The position numbers were made by a program, and so were the translations under genes. The notes under the pieces were generated by a model, which worked only from the letters and a program-made list of their open reading frames with translations, was not told the DNA's origin and searched no databases. 33,457 nucleotides of DNA from assembly GCA_017454525.1 (NCBI GenBank), contig JAFTCT010000120.1, positions 1 through 33,457 on the forward strand, written 5' to 3'. Numbering within the stretch: position 1 is the stretch's first letter; the number at the start of each line of letters is the position of its first letter. Source of the DNA: Clostridia bacterium. GTDB taxonomy: Bacteria; Bacillota; Clostridia; Oscillospirales; CAG-272. Positions 23,128 through 32,814 of the stretch are shown piece by piece.

Positions 23128-24159
23128 TCACGCTCCCGACGCGGTATGCCGGTCCTCGGAAGCGTTTTGCGCTTTGAGCGCGAGGCATTCGTCAAGAAAC
23201 GCCGCAACTTCCCTTCCGCACCGCTCCGGCTCCTCCAGAAACGAACAGCCGTGCAGGGCGTTCTTCCCGACGAAGAACGCCTTTTTTCCCTGCAGCGCGG
23301 CGTAGATCCTCTCGCCGTTCTCAAACGGCACGACGTCGTCGCTCGTGCCGTGCAGGATCATCACGGGACAGGCGGCGTTTCGCGCGTGCTTCGCGGCGCC
23401 GCAGTCCTCGTAGAGCGTAAAGTGCGCGAACAGTCTGCAGAAGGGATCGGCAAGCGCGACGAAAAGGCGTGCGAAGGGCACCCCGTAGATCTTATGCGCA
23501 AACCAGGCGACCTCCTCGTAAGGCACGTCGTAGCCGCAGTCGGCGACGGCGCCCGCAAGCGCCGGCGGCAGCCCCTCCTGCTCGACGCCGAACAGAACGG
23601 TCGCCCCGCCCATAGAGACGCCCCACACGAAGAGCGGAAGATCTGGAAAGCGCTTCGCCGCGTACCGCAGCCATGCGCGCAGGTCGCGCCGCTCCTTCAC
23701 GCCGAAGCAGATATGTTTTCCGTCCGATAAGCCGTGCGCGCGGTGATCGACGAGCAAAACGTCAAATCCGCGCTCCTTCAGCCGGGGCATCCAGGGCGCG
23801 AAATCGGCTTCTCCCGAACTTCGGTAGCCGTGAAAGAAGGCGATCAGTCCGACCGGGCGGTCGACCGTAAAGAGCGCCGCGTGCAGCTTCAGACCGTCCT
23901 CGGCGTCGATATAGACCTCCTCCGCCTCGCGGCGGTGTTCCTTCATATAGTCGACGCCCGCCTGCACCGACGGAAGATAGTAGTCTTTTTTCTTCTTGCG
24001 CATCATCTGCTCAAAGGGAAGCTCCCCTTCCGTGCGGGGCTTCTCTTTTCTGCGCAGGATCGCGATGCGGTAGAGTACGCCCGCGACGCCGACGAGCACG
24101 ACCGCGAGAAAGAGCGCGGCGATCCCGACGGCGAGCAGGAGGATCTGATACCATTCCAT
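23128..24159 (-). CDS. Membrane-anchored alpha/beta hydrolase
   Basis: A 343-residue serine hydrolase. An N-terminal membrane helix (about 5-30) is followed by a basic stretch (RRKEKPR) and the hydrolase fold. The oxyanion region is FFHGYRSSGE, the nucleophile is Ser182 in WGVSMGGATV, the acid is in HGTSDDVVPFE (D274 or D275) and the His is H303 in NALHGCSF. The pattern resembles the BAAT/acyl-hydrolase-like esterases of Firmicutes. The substrate is unknown. AAAGGA lies 7-8 bases before the ATG. It is the last gene of the minus-strand operon with the isomerase, oxidoreductase and aquaporin, 47 bases after the aquaporin gene. Confidence 0.9.
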   Translation of the reverse strand: MEWYQILLLAVGIAALFLAVVLVGVAGVLYRIAILRRKEKPRTEGELPFEQMMRKKKKDYYLPSVQAGVDYMKEHRREAEEVYIDAEDGLKLHAALFTVDRPVGLIAFFHGYRSSGEADFAPWMPRLKERGFDVLLVDHRAHGLSDGKHICFGVKERRDLRAWLRYAAKRFPDLPLFVWGVSMGGATVLFGVEQEGLPPALAGAVADCGYDVPYEEVAWFAHKIYGVPFARLFVALADPFCRLFAHFTLYEDCGAAKHARNAACPVMILHGTSDDVVPFENGERIYAALQGKKAFFVGKNALHGCSFLEEPERCGREVAAFLDECLALKAQNASEDRHTASGA

Positions 24160-24206
24160 GGTTTTCGTCCTTTTTCAGGTATTTCCCGTTTCCGGGTCAA
24201 AAGCGC

Positions 24207-24923
24207 TCAGTCTTTCCTTGCGCGCTCTCCGTAAAGAAAGCGGTAAACGAACGCCGCGAGCGCGCCGCCGGCGAGCGGCGCGATGATGAAGATCCAGACG
24301 TAGAGGATCGGACTGCTCTCACCCGCGAACAGGGCGACGAGCGCCGGTCCGAAGGAACGGGCGGGGTTGACCGAGGTACCGGTCAGACCGATGCCCATGA
24401 GATGGACAAGCGTGAGCGCGACGCCGACCGTCACGCAGGCGAATTTTCCCTGCCCCTTTTCGCCCGTCGCCGCCATGACGGAAAAGACGAAAATGAAGGT
24501 CATCACGATCTCGGCGATCAGCGCGGCGGCGATATTGTAGCCGACGCCCTTGACGCTGTTGGAGATCGCCAGCATCACCGTTCCGGTCCCGACTTTGCCG
24601 TTCATCAGGCAGAAGAGCGCAAGAAAGCCGGCGCCGGCTAAACCGCCCGCGAACTGCGACGCGATATATACGAAGAATTCTTTCACGGTGATGCGCCGGT
24701 CGATCAGCATCGCGAACGATACGGCGGGATTGATGTGACACCCCGATATATTGCCGAACATGACGCAGGCGGCGGTCAGGCACAGACCGAAGGTCAACGA
24801 CGTGGCAAGATATCCCACGACCGATTCGCCGCCGCCGAAGCGCGCGGCGCAGCCGCAGGCGATCACAACGAGCATACAGGTGCCGACGAACTCAGCGAGA
24901 GCTTTTTTCAGCAGATCTTTCAT
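24207..24923 (-). CDS. aqpZ: Aquaporin, AqpZ type
   Basis: A 238-residue MIP-family channel with six membrane helices and both NPA boxes: NPAVS (65-67) and NPARS (186-189). The selectivity-filter residues are F45, H174, T183 and R189, the same set as in E. coli AqpZ, which points to a water channel and not a glycerol facilitator (these have a Gly or other small residue instead of His). It begins 10 bases after the oxidoreductase stop, with GGAG before the ATG, so translation is likely coupled. Its place in a sugar-catabolic operon is unusual; an osmotic link is possible. Confidence 0.93.
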   Translation of the reverse strand: MKDLLKKALAEFVGTCMLVVIACGCAARFGGGESVVGYLATSLTFGLCLTAACVMFGNISGCHINPAVSFAMLIDRRITVKEFFVYIASQFAGGLAGAGFLALFCLMNGKVGTGTVMLAISNSVKGVGYNIAAALIAEIVMTFIFVFSVMAATGEKGQGKFACVTVGVALTLVHLMGIGLTGTSVNPARSFGPALVALFAGESSPILYVWIFIIAPLAGGALAAFVYRFLYGERARKD

Positions 24924-24933
24924 TGTGTTCTCC

Positions 24934-26070
24934 TCAGATTTCGGGAATTTCGATCTCGATCTCGTGACCGAGCTTCGCGGATTTGACGATCGCGTCGATG
25001 ATCGCCTGGTTATACAGGATCTGTGAGGTCGGCACGGGCGCCTTCCCGCCGAACTTTACGACGTCGAGGAAGGAGCGGATCTTATTGTAGAAGAGTCCGT
25101 GCGGCACGGGCGGGCAGAGCGGGATCTCGGTCTCGACGCGCTCTCCGGCAAGGTCATGATAGAGGATCATCGGTCCGCCGACCGAGCCGTTCCAGCATTC
25201 GGTCGAGGGGATGCGCAGCGCGCCCCTGGTGCCCAAGATCACGGTATCGCCGGGGGTGTCCAGATGCATCGCCCAGGAGATGCGGAAGTCGAGCACGATG
25301 TCGCCCTCCAGCCGCACGAACGCCGCGGCGAAGTCCTCGACGTCGAAGCGCTTGGAGTCGGCGCCGTTGTAGAGCGGACTGGTGCCGAAATAGTTAGAGA
25401 TATAGCCCGAAGCCGTGAGCGGCTTCGGATAGCCGACGGCGTTCAAGACCATATCGAGCGAATAGCAGCCGATATCGCCCATCGCGCCGATGCCCGCGGT
25501 GCGGTCCTCGATGAAGGTGCTGCCCGGTATGCCGCGCCTTCTGCCGCCGCCGGTCTGGATGTAATAGACCTTGCCCAGTTCTCCCGAATCGACGATCTTC
25601 TTGATCATCTTCATATTGTTGTCCATACGCGGCTGGAAACCGATCGACAGGATCTTGCCGCTCTTCTTCTCGGCGCGCATGATCTCGACCGCCTCCTCGG
25701 TGGTCACGCACATTGGCTTCTCGAGCAGGACGTTCACGCCCTTTTCGAGCGCGTAGATCGTCGGCGCCGCGTGCTGACGGTTGTAGGTGCAGACCGATAC
25801 GGCGTCCAGTTCCTCCGCGTCGAGCATCTCCTTGTGGCTCGGATAGCAGCGCACGTTCTCGAGCCCGTAGCGCTTGAAGAAGCGCTCGGCTTTTCCGGGG
25901 ATCAGATCGGCGCCCGCGACGATCTCGACGTCGGGCATCTGCTTGTAGCACTCGACGTGCGATTCGGCGATCCAGCCCGTGCCGATGATGCCGACTTTCA
26001 GTTTCCTTCCCGTTTCCTTCTTCTCTTCCTTTACGGTCTGTTTGAATTGACTGAGTACTGTATCTGACAT
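24934..26070 (-). CDS. Gfo/Idh/MocA-family oxidoreductase
   Basis: A 378-residue NAD(P)-dependent sugar or cyclitol dehydrogenase. The Rossmann motif is VGIIGTGWIAESH (27-38), the conserved Lys is K118 in LLEKPMCVTT, and the C-terminal substrate domain has GAMGDIGCYSLDMV with the family Asp/Cys-Tyr pattern. The first 23 residues form a charged extension before the fold. The ATG at 26070 has GAGG 8 bases upstream; the open frame extends to 26217 but overlaps the isomerase gene. It pairs with the sugar isomerase (44 bases upstream), the usual partnership in inositol-like or deoxysugar breakdown. The substrate is unknown. Confidence 0.94.
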   Translation of the reverse strand: MSDTVLSQFKQTVKEEKKETGRKLKVGIIGTGWIAESHVECYKQMPDVEIVAGADLIPGKAERFFKRYGLENVRCYPSHKEMLDAEELDAVSVCTYNRQHAAPTIYALEKGVNVLLEKPMCVTTEEAVEIMRAEKKSGKILSIGFQPRMDNNMKMIKKIVDSGELGKVYYIQTGGGRRRGIPGSTFIEDRTAGIGAMGDIGCYSLDMVLNAVGYPKPLTASGYISNYFGTSPLYNGADSKRFDVEDFAAAFVRLEGDIVLDFRISWAMHLDTPGDTVILGTRGALRIPSTECWNGSVGGPMILYHDLAGERVETEIPLCPPVPHGLFYNKIRSFLDVVKFGGKAPVPTSQILYNQAIIDAIVKSAKLGHEIEIEIPEI

Positions 26071-26114
26071 TTTTTCTTCCTCACTTTCGGTATTTATCGG
26101 TATTTCCGCATTCT

Positions 26115-26939
26115 TCACAGTCCCAGAGGGCGCAGATTGTTCCTTGAGATCTCCGCGCACTCGAGTCTGGTCTTGCCCATTGACGGTTCGTCCTGCTCGA
26201 CGATGACGTATCCGCACACGCTGCCTTCAAGCGCGGCGATCAGCGCCGGCAGATCCTGCGCGCCGCAGCCGAGCGGACGGTACTGGAAATCCTCCTCGCT
26301 CGCCTTGTCCTGCGGCTCCTCCTGCCCGATGAGAGCGTAGAGGTTCTTGGCTTTTTTGCCGGGCATCACGAAGTCCTTGAAGTGGACGACCGGGATGCGC
26401 GCGGCGTATTTTTTCAGATACGCCGCGGGATCCTCGCCGGCGACGTTGACCCAGCAGACGTCGATCTCGGCGCCGAGGTCCGGGATGCGCGAAAAGAGGT
26501 CGTCGTATCCGTATTCGCCCGAGGGCAGGCGCACGAATTCAAAATCGTGGTTGTGATAGAGCATCTGTAAACCGTACGCCTTCGCTTTTTTTGTAAGCGC
26601 GGCGATCGACGCGACCACGTTCCCGTAGTTCGGGGTCAGCGGGCGGTCCTCCGCGGGCAGATAGGGCACGGCAATGTACCGGCAGCCGATCTCTTTGTAG
26701 GTCTCAAACACGCCGTCGGGATCGGCGAGCATTTCCGACAGCCCCACGTGCGCGCTGACGGGATCAAGACCGTATTTCTGACACAGCGCCTTCACCTCCG
26801 CCGCACTTTTTCCGTACAGTCCGGCAAATTCCACGCTGTCGTAGCCCATTCCGGCGACTTTTTTCAGCGTTCCTTCGAAATCCCGGTAAAGATCGCTGCG
26901 CACCGAATAGAGCTGAAGCCCGATTGAATACTTTTTCAT
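26115..26939 (-). CDS. Sugar phosphate isomerase/epimerase (xylose isomerase-like TIM barrel)
   Basis: A 274-residue TIM-barrel protein of the AP endonuclease 2 / IolE-IolI-like family. The start IGLQLYSVR, then VEFAGLYG, MLYHNHDFEF, the metal-ligand region AEIDVCWVN, VVHFKDF and IVEQDE near the end give the metal site (Glu, Asp, His, Glu pattern). It would isomerise or epimerise a keto-sugar or inosose. AAAGGAG lies 7 bases before the ATG. It is the first gene of a four-gene operon with the dehydrogenase, aquaporin and hydrolase. The promoter and a 13-base palindrome precede it. Confidence 0.92.
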   Translation of the reverse strand: MKKYSIGLQLYSVRSDLYRDFEGTLKKVAGMGYDSVEFAGLYGKSAAEVKALCQKYGLDPVSAHVGLSEMLADPDGVFETYKEIGCRYIAVPYLPAEDRPLTPNYGNVVASIAALTKKAKAYGLQMLYHNHDFEFVRLPSGEYGYDDLFSRIPDLGAEIDVCWVNVAGEDPAAYLKKYAARIPVVHFKDFVMPGKKAKNLYALIGQEEPQDKASEEDFQYRPLGCGAQDLPALIAALEGSVCGYVIVEQDEPSMGKTRLECAEISRNNLRPLGL

Positions 26940-26960
26940 AAGCGCTCTCCTTTATCATAC

Positions 26961-26973
26961 GGGCGATTCGCCC
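26961..26973. promoter_or_regulatory. Palindrome after the sugar-operon promoter, candidate operator
   Basis: GGGCGATTCGCCC is a perfect 13-base palindrome (arms GGGCGA/TCGCCC around one base), about 7-19 bases after the expected start of the operon transcript. That is a typical repressor position. No local regulator gene of the sugar type is seen. Confidence 0.4.
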
Positions 26974-26981
26974 TCTTATAC

Positions 26982-27010
26982 TTGCATTATAGCGCAAAAT
27001 ATGTTATAAT
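26982..27010 (+). promoter_or_regulatory. Promoter of trmO
   Basis: -35 TTGCAT (26982-26987), a 17-base spacer, -10 TATAAT (27005-27010), giving a leader of about 40 bases. It overlaps the antiparallel sugar-operon promoter almost completely. Confidence 0.8.
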
Positions 27011-27014
27011 TCAA
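26986..27014 (-). promoter_or_regulatory. Promoter of the isomerase-oxidoreductase-aquaporin-hydrolase operon
   Basis: On the minus strand: -35 TTGAAT (27009-27014), a 17-base spacer, -10 TATAAT (26986-26991). Its -35 overlaps the -10 of the trmO promoter on the other strand. Confidence 0.82.
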
Positions 27015-27054
27015 GAAGAATTATAAAAATATACGCGTGTTTTCGGTGAATTGT

Positions 27055-27774
27055 ATGAAAAAGAAGGGTTTTGAAGAACTGACGCTCGTCCCGATCGCAC
27101 ATATCCGCAGCGATTTCAAGGAGAAATTCGGCGTTCCGCGCCAGAGCGGGCGGGTGAAGGAGCTGACCGCTGCGGTGGTTTTCGAGAAGGAATACGCCGT
27201 TCCCGCGGCGCTGCGCGGGATCGAAGGCTATTCGCACCTGTGGCTTTTGTGGGGGTTCTCTCTCGAGGATCCGGACGCCCCCTGGTCGCCGACCGTCCGG
27301 CCGCCGCGTCTGGGCGGCAACAAACGCGTGGGGGTGTTCGCCACCCGTTCGCCCAACCGCCCCAACCCGGTCGGGCTGTCTGCGGTCGAATTTCACGGGA
27401 TCACGGAGGTCGACGGCCGTCCGGCGCTCTCGGTGGGCGGCGCGGATCTGGTAAACGGCACGCCGGTCTACGATATCAAGCCCTACCTGCCGCACGCCGA
27501 CTGCATCCCCGGCGCGCGCGGCGGCTTTTCCGACGGCTGCGCCGATCACGCGCTGGAGGTCTGCGTTGACGGCGCACTTCTTGAGATCATCCCCGAAAAA
27601 AAGCGCGCGGGTCTGCTCGGTATCCTGCGCGAGGATCCCCGCCCCGGCTACCGGAAGGACGAACGCTCCTACGGGCTGTCCTACGCCGGTTACGAGGTGT
27701 CTTTTTACGTCGAAGACGACCGGAAGCTGACCGTCACGGGCATTTGCAAACCGCGAACGGCAAAAGACGGCTGA
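27055..27774 (+). CDS. trmO: TrmO (TsaA/YaeB) tRNA N6-methyltransferase family protein
   Basis: A 239-residue protein of the TrmO family, which N6-methylates t6A37 in some tRNAs. The beta-barrel motifs are LVPIAHIRSDFKEKFGVPRQ, GIEGYSHLWLLWGF, GVFATRSPNRPNPVGLSAV and GTPVYDIKPYLPHADC, all strong family marks. Length equals E. coli TrmO. The ATG at 27055 is chosen because GGTGA lies 5 bases upstream; a GTG six codons earlier has no such site. It is transcribed alone from a promoter that overlaps the divergent operon promoter. The C-terminal part is less conserved, as usual. Confidence 0.93.
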   Translation: MKKKGFEELTLVPIAHIRSDFKEKFGVPRQSGRVKELTAAVVFEKEYAVPAALRGIEGYSHLWLLWGFSLEDPDAPWSPTVRPPRLGGNKRVGVFATRSPNRPNPVGLSAVEFHGITEVDGRPALSVGGADLVNGTPVYDIKPYLPHADCIPGARGGFSDGCADHALEVCVDGALLEIIPEKKRAGLLGILREDPRPGYRKDERSYGLSYAGYEVSFYVEDDRKLTVTGICKPRTAKDG

Positions 27775-27779
27775 CGCCC

Positions 27780-27838
27780 GGCGGCGGGCGCAAAAAACGG
27801 TGCGAAAAGGCGTCAAAAGCGGCGGCGGGCGCAAAAAA
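27780..27838. repeat. 18-base direct repeat before typA
   Basis: GGCGGCGGGCGCAAAAAA occurs at 27780-27797 and 27821-27838, 41 bases apart, between trmO and the typA promoter. It may be a local duplication. On the plus strand the A-runs are not terminator-like. Confidence 0.6.
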
Positions 27839-27842
27839 AATC

Positions 27843-27871
27843 TTTACAAATCTCAAAAACCGTGCTATAAT
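27843..27871 (+). promoter_or_regulatory. Sigma-A promoter of typA
   Basis: -35 TTTACA (27843-27848), a 17-base spacer, -10 TATAAT (27866-27871). The leader has a hairpin GGGCGC-GCGT-GCGCCC (27884-27899). Confidence 0.87.
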
Positions 27872-27935
27872 GAATTGTTTTTCGGGCGCGCGTGCGCCCG
27901 CGTATCCACCGCTGCTCTAAAAAGGAGACAAGAAG

Positions 27936-29732
<1,797 letters not shown>

Positions 29733-29759
<27 letters not shown>

Positions 29760-29787
29760 GTATTGGCTGAAGGAACAGTTTAAAAAA
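29733..29787 (+). repeat. Second copy of the TypA C-terminal codons after the stop
   Basis: TypA ends with codons for LKEQFKK (29733-29753), Lys and TGA. Fourteen bases later 29767-29787 again encodes LKEQFKK in an open frame, but with different codons for Leu, Glu, Phe and the last Lys. The second copy runs into the AAAGGAGG ribosome site of the next gene. It is likely an old tandem duplication or recombination scar. Confidence 0.6.
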
Positions 29788-29799
29788 AGGAGGAACCGC

Positions 29800-30327
29800 A
29801 TGGAACCCGTTTTTGAATATCGCTTCACCGCAAACGACGCGTTCATTAAGAAAATGTACAAATATCTGGTCTTCAAGCGTCCGCCGCGCCCGGTATTATT
29901 CGCCGTGTTCGGCGTCATGGGGCTGGTGATCTTCGGTATCGTGATCGCGTTTGCCGTCATGAACATCCTCTCCTTCCCCCTGGTGTCGAGCGCGATCGTA
30001 TACGCCCTGTGCTTTTTGATCATGATCCTTCCCTATTTCACTTCGGTATCGGCGCGCCGGAAACAGATCAGGGAAATGTACGGCGGGAACTATCCCGAGG
30101 ACTTCATCATCTTTGACGGCGAGGCGCTGCGTATGGGCGTCAACGGATCGCTGACGACCGCCACGCCCTACGCACAGATGAAATCCCTGCGCGAGAACGA
30201 CGGCGCGCTCGTCCTTGAGACCCACGCGCGGCTTATTTATTTCCTCTCCAAAGAGGGCTTTGTCAAGGGCACGCCCGAAGAACTGAAGGTCTTTCTCGCG
30301 TCAAAGGGCGTAAACGTAAAGGAGTGA
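29800..30327 (+). CDS. YcxB-like membrane protein, copy 1
   Basis: A 175-residue protein. A short N-terminal cytosolic part (FEYRFTANDAFIKKMYKYLV) is followed by two membrane helices (about 31-55 and 61-80), a basic segment (SARRKQIREMYGG) and a YcxB-like C-terminal domain (about 95-175) with YAQMKSLRENDGALVLETHA. It ends FLSKEGFVKGTPEELKVFLA. YcxB-like proteins are common in Firmicutes and of unknown function. AAAGGAGG lies 7 bases before the ATG. Seven bases separate it from a second copy of the same layout, and a coupled ATPase gene follows. It may also be read from typA, 40 bases upstream. Confidence 0.83.
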   Translation: MEPVFEYRFTANDAFIKKMYKYLVFKRPPRPVLFAVFGVMGLVIFGIVIAFAVMNILSFPLVSSAIVYALCFLIMILPYFTSVSARRKQIREMYGGNYPEDFIIFDGEALRMGVNGSLTTATPYAQMKSLRENDGALVLETHARLIYFLSKEGFVKGTPEELKVFLASKGVNVKE

Positions 30328-30334
30328 ACGATCC

Positions 30335-30865
30335 GTGGAACACCGTTTCGAATACCGGCATTTGACGACCGAGCGGGATCTTGACGACTATCTGAATTAT
30401 ACGCGCTTCAAAAGCCCCGCGGCGATCGGGATCATGGCGGTGATCGCGCTGTTCGCGCTCGCGTCGGCGGCGCTGCTCGCGGCGATCCTGATCACCGGCT
30501 GGGGCGGAGCGCGGGGCGTCGCCGCAGGCGTCGTGCTCGTCGCCGTTTTTCTTATCGTTCTGCCGGCGTCGTTCTTCTTCTCCGGCGCCTCCGCCGGAAA
30601 GCGGCTGAAGGAGGCGTTCCGCGGCCGCAGCGGCGAAACGACCGCCTATTTCACCGACAGCGTCATGCACTTCGATCCGGGGGAAGGCGACCCGATCGAC
30701 GAGGAATTCAGCCACGTCAAGGAAGTGATCGAAACAGAGCGCCTGATCCTTGTGAAGACCTGGATGAGATCGACCTGCTTTTTTGCAAAAGAGGGCTTCA
30801 CCGTCGGCACACCGGAGGAACTGAAGGCGTTTCTGGCGTCAAAAGGGATCAGGGTATCAGGATGA
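30335..30865 (+). CDS. YcxB-like membrane protein, copy 2
   Basis: A 176-residue paralogue of the gene before it. Same order: an FEYRHLTTERDLDDYLNYTRF start, two membrane helices (about 31-53 and 60-82; first one rich in Ala), and a YcxB-like C-terminus ending FFAKEGFTVGTPEELKAFLA. The two share the end motif KEGFxxGTPEELKxFLASKG but little else, so the duplication is old. The start is GTG at 30335, with AAAGGAG overlapping the stop of copy 1. Its TGA overlaps the ATG of the ATPase gene (ATGA), so the two are translationally coupled. Function unknown. Confidence 0.83.
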   Translation: MEHRFEYRHLTTERDLDDYLNYTRFKSPAAIGIMAVIALFALASAALLAAILITGWGGARGVAAGVVLVAVFLIVLPASFFFSGASAGKRLKEAFRGRSGETTAYFTDSVMHFDPGEGDPIDEEFSHVKEVIETERLILVKTWMRSTCFFAKEGFTVGTPEELKAFLASKGIRVSG

Positions 30866-31770
30866 TTTATTTAGACCGTTTTTCCCTGCCCGGCAAAGAG
30901 AAGGAAGAGGGCGTCTTCGACCCGCGAAGCCGGTATTTCATTCCGAAAACGCGCCGCACGGTCAACGCGACGCTCTATCCGTTCGGCGTCTTCCGTTACA
31001 GGGAGATGCCCGAACTTGTTTTTGAGGAGATCACCGTTTTCTGCGGCGACAACGGATCGGGCAAAAGCACGCTTCTGAACGTCATCGCCGAAAAGCTGGG
31101 GCTTGCGCGCGGCGTGCGCTTCAACCGCAGCGAGTTCTTTGAGAACTATACCGCCCTGTGCGGCTATCAGCTCAAAAACGACCCGCCCGATGGCAGCGCG
31201 ATCGTCACCAGCGACGACGTATTCGATCATATGCTGGAACTAAGGCACATCAACGACGGGATCGACCGCAGGCGCGAGGAACTCGTCAAAGACTGGATCA
31301 GCGCCCGCGATCCGTCGCGCCCGGCAAACGATCCGGCGTTTCAACTCCACGGCATCGACGATTACGAGCGCTTTGCGCGCATGGCGTCGATGCGCGACAG
31401 AAATGAAAGCCAGTCGAATTTCCTCTGCAGAGAACTGATGAGCAACGTGAAGGAGCAGTCGAACGGCGAGAGCGCGCTCTCCTTCTTCGTCGAGCGCATC
31501 CGGGACAATACCCTCTGCCTGCTGGACGAGCCCGAAAACAGTCTGTCGCCCGCGAATCAGATCAGACTCAAATACTTTATAGAGGACTGCGCGCGCCGTC
31601 ACGGCGTCCAGTTCATCCTCTCCACCCACTCGCCCTTCCTCCTCTCGCTCGCGCACGCAAGGATCTACGACCTCGACGACGATCCGCCCCGCGTCAAAAA
31701 ATGGACCGAACTCGAAAGCGTACGCACCTACCGGGCGTTCTTTCTGGAGCAGGCGGAGGCGTTTGACTGA
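30862..31770 (+). CDS. COG3910-like ABC/SMC-type ATPase
   Basis: A 302-residue stand-alone ATPase. Walker A is FCGDNGSGKSTLLNVIAEKL (62-70), the signature-like helix is EQSNGESALSFF (about 199-209), Walker B is LCLLDEPENSLSP (218-230) and the switch His is in ILSTHSPFLL (H256). The pattern is that of the COG3910 predicted ATPases, related to AAA_21/SMC heads, not of a transporter. There is no membrane segment and no fused nuclease. The inserted helical part (120-190) is highly charged. It overlaps the stop of the second YcxB-like gene by four bases. Role unknown; it may work with the two membrane proteins. Confidence 0.86.
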   Translation: MIYLDRFSLPGKEKEEGVFDPRSRYFIPKTRRTVNATLYPFGVFRYREMPELVFEEITVFCGDNGSGKSTLLNVIAEKLGLARGVRFNRSEFFENYTALCGYQLKNDPPDGSAIVTSDDVFDHMLELRHINDGIDRRREELVKDWISARDPSRPANDPAFQLHGIDDYERFARMASMRDRNESQSNFLCRELMSNVKEQSNGESALSFFVERIRDNTLCLLDEPENSLSPANQIRLKYFIEDCARRHGVQFILSTHSPFLLSLAHARIYDLDDDPPRVKKWTELESVRTYRAFFLEQAEAFD

Positions 31771-31934
31771 ACGTGACCGGCAAACAGTTTGTGGTCGAAG
31801 GCGCGGAAACGCACGAGGCCGTCGATACGCTCAAAGGCATGGGCTGTGACTATATCCGGGGATTTTATTTCTCAAAACCTCTTCCCGCGGATGAATTTGT
31901 CCGGTTTATAGAAGAAAAGCGCCGCTTTTTGTGA
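31767..31934 (+). pseudogene. 3' remnant of an EAL-domain gene (c-di-GMP phosphodiesterase)
   Basis: After the ATPase stop, a frame without a proper start encodes 53 residues from GTG at 31773 to TGA at 31932-31934: GKQFVVEGAETHEA, LKGMGCDYIRGFYFSKPLPA, then DEFVRFIEEKRRFL. This is the C-terminal end of an EAL domain, the VVxEGxET...GCDYIQGYYFSKPLP part, and lacks the catalytic EAL motif and metal ligands upstream. The front has been replaced by the ATPase gene, whose stop overlaps the junction. It is not expected to be functional. Confidence 0.88.
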
Positions 31935-31986
31935 TATAAAAAAGCGAACGCAGTTCAAAAAAACGGAATTTGCGGAGGTGCGGAAA

Positions 31987-32802
31987 ATGATCCGGGAAAT
32001 ACGTTCATTTGATGAATATGAGGATTTTATTCGCGAACTGGCTTCGCACCCGTTATATTCCGATCCGCATTTCACTTATGACAAGGATAATCTCTACCGT
32101 TCCCTAAAAGCGAAGGATAAATATGCTTATGCCGTATCGGAAAACGGAACGGCCAACGGGCTTTTCGTCTGGATCGTCCTTCCGGATGACCGGTATATTG
32201 AGATGCTCATAGGTTTTACCGGGAAAGAAGAAGCGTTTACCGAGATGCTTTCCTATATGGAAAGGAACTACGGCGGATACCAAATGGATTTTGTATTCAA
32301 TCCGAAGAATACGGCGATTTCCCGGCCGTTGAAACGGAAAGGGGCGGTATTTGATCCGGAACAGCAGAAAATGATTCTGACCGGACCGACGCCGAATGTA
32401 TCGACCGCTCAGATAGAACCGCTTTCGGAAAAGTGGTCGAAGCAGTACCGTGATCTTCATAGCGTCGACACCTACTGGACCGCCGAGCGGATCCTGTCGG
32501 CTCCGGACAAATTCAGAGTCCTGCTGGCTGTAAAAGACGGACAGATCCGGGGATATCTGGACGTTCAATGCTGTTATGCGGTCAATGAGATCTACGCCCT
32601 GTTTATCAAGCCCGAAGCGGCGCGGCAAGGCTATGAAACGGCGCTGCTGGCAAAGGCGATCGAATTGAATAGGCCGAATCAAATGATGGTCGTGGTCGAT
32701 GCGGACGCCGAAGCGGAAATAGAATTGTATTCTGCCGCCGGTTTTCGCAGGATGGAAGGACAAAACAGCGTTACGGCTTCATATCGGGCAAAAACAGTAT
32801 AA
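31987..32802 (+). CDS. GNAT-family acetyltransferase
   Basis: A 271-residue acetyltransferase-like protein with an N-terminal degenerate GNAT half (about 1-140) and a C-terminal GNAT domain (about 145-265). In the latter IYALFIKPEAARQGYETALL is the acetyl-CoA-binding beta4-alpha3 region (RQGYETAL in place of RxxGxG), and VVDADAEAEIELYSAAGFRR is the usual final motif. The start ATG at 31987 has GGAGG 8 bases upstream; a GTG three codons earlier does not. It sits between two gene remnants in an AT-richer region with different codon use, which suggests acquired DNA. The substrate is unknown. Confidence 0.82.
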   Translation: MIREIRSFDEYEDFIRELASHPLYSDPHFTYDKDNLYRSLKAKDKYAYAVSENGTANGLFVWIVLPDDRYIEMLIGFTGKEEAFTEMLSYMERNYGGYQMDFVFNPKNTAISRPLKRKGAVFDPEQQKMILTGPTPNVSTAQIEPLSEKWSKQYRDLHSVDTYWTAERILSAPDKFRVLLAVKDGQIRGYLDVQCCYAVNEIYALFIKPEAARQGYETALLAKAIELNRPNQMMVVVDADAEAEIELYSAAGFRRMEGQNSVTASYRAKTV

Positions 32803-32814
32803 ATTCCGGTTGTT

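Noticed and set aside
27037..27054. A GTG start six codons upstream in trmO
   Set aside because: It has no ribosome site, while the ATG at 27055 has GGTGA 5 bases before it.
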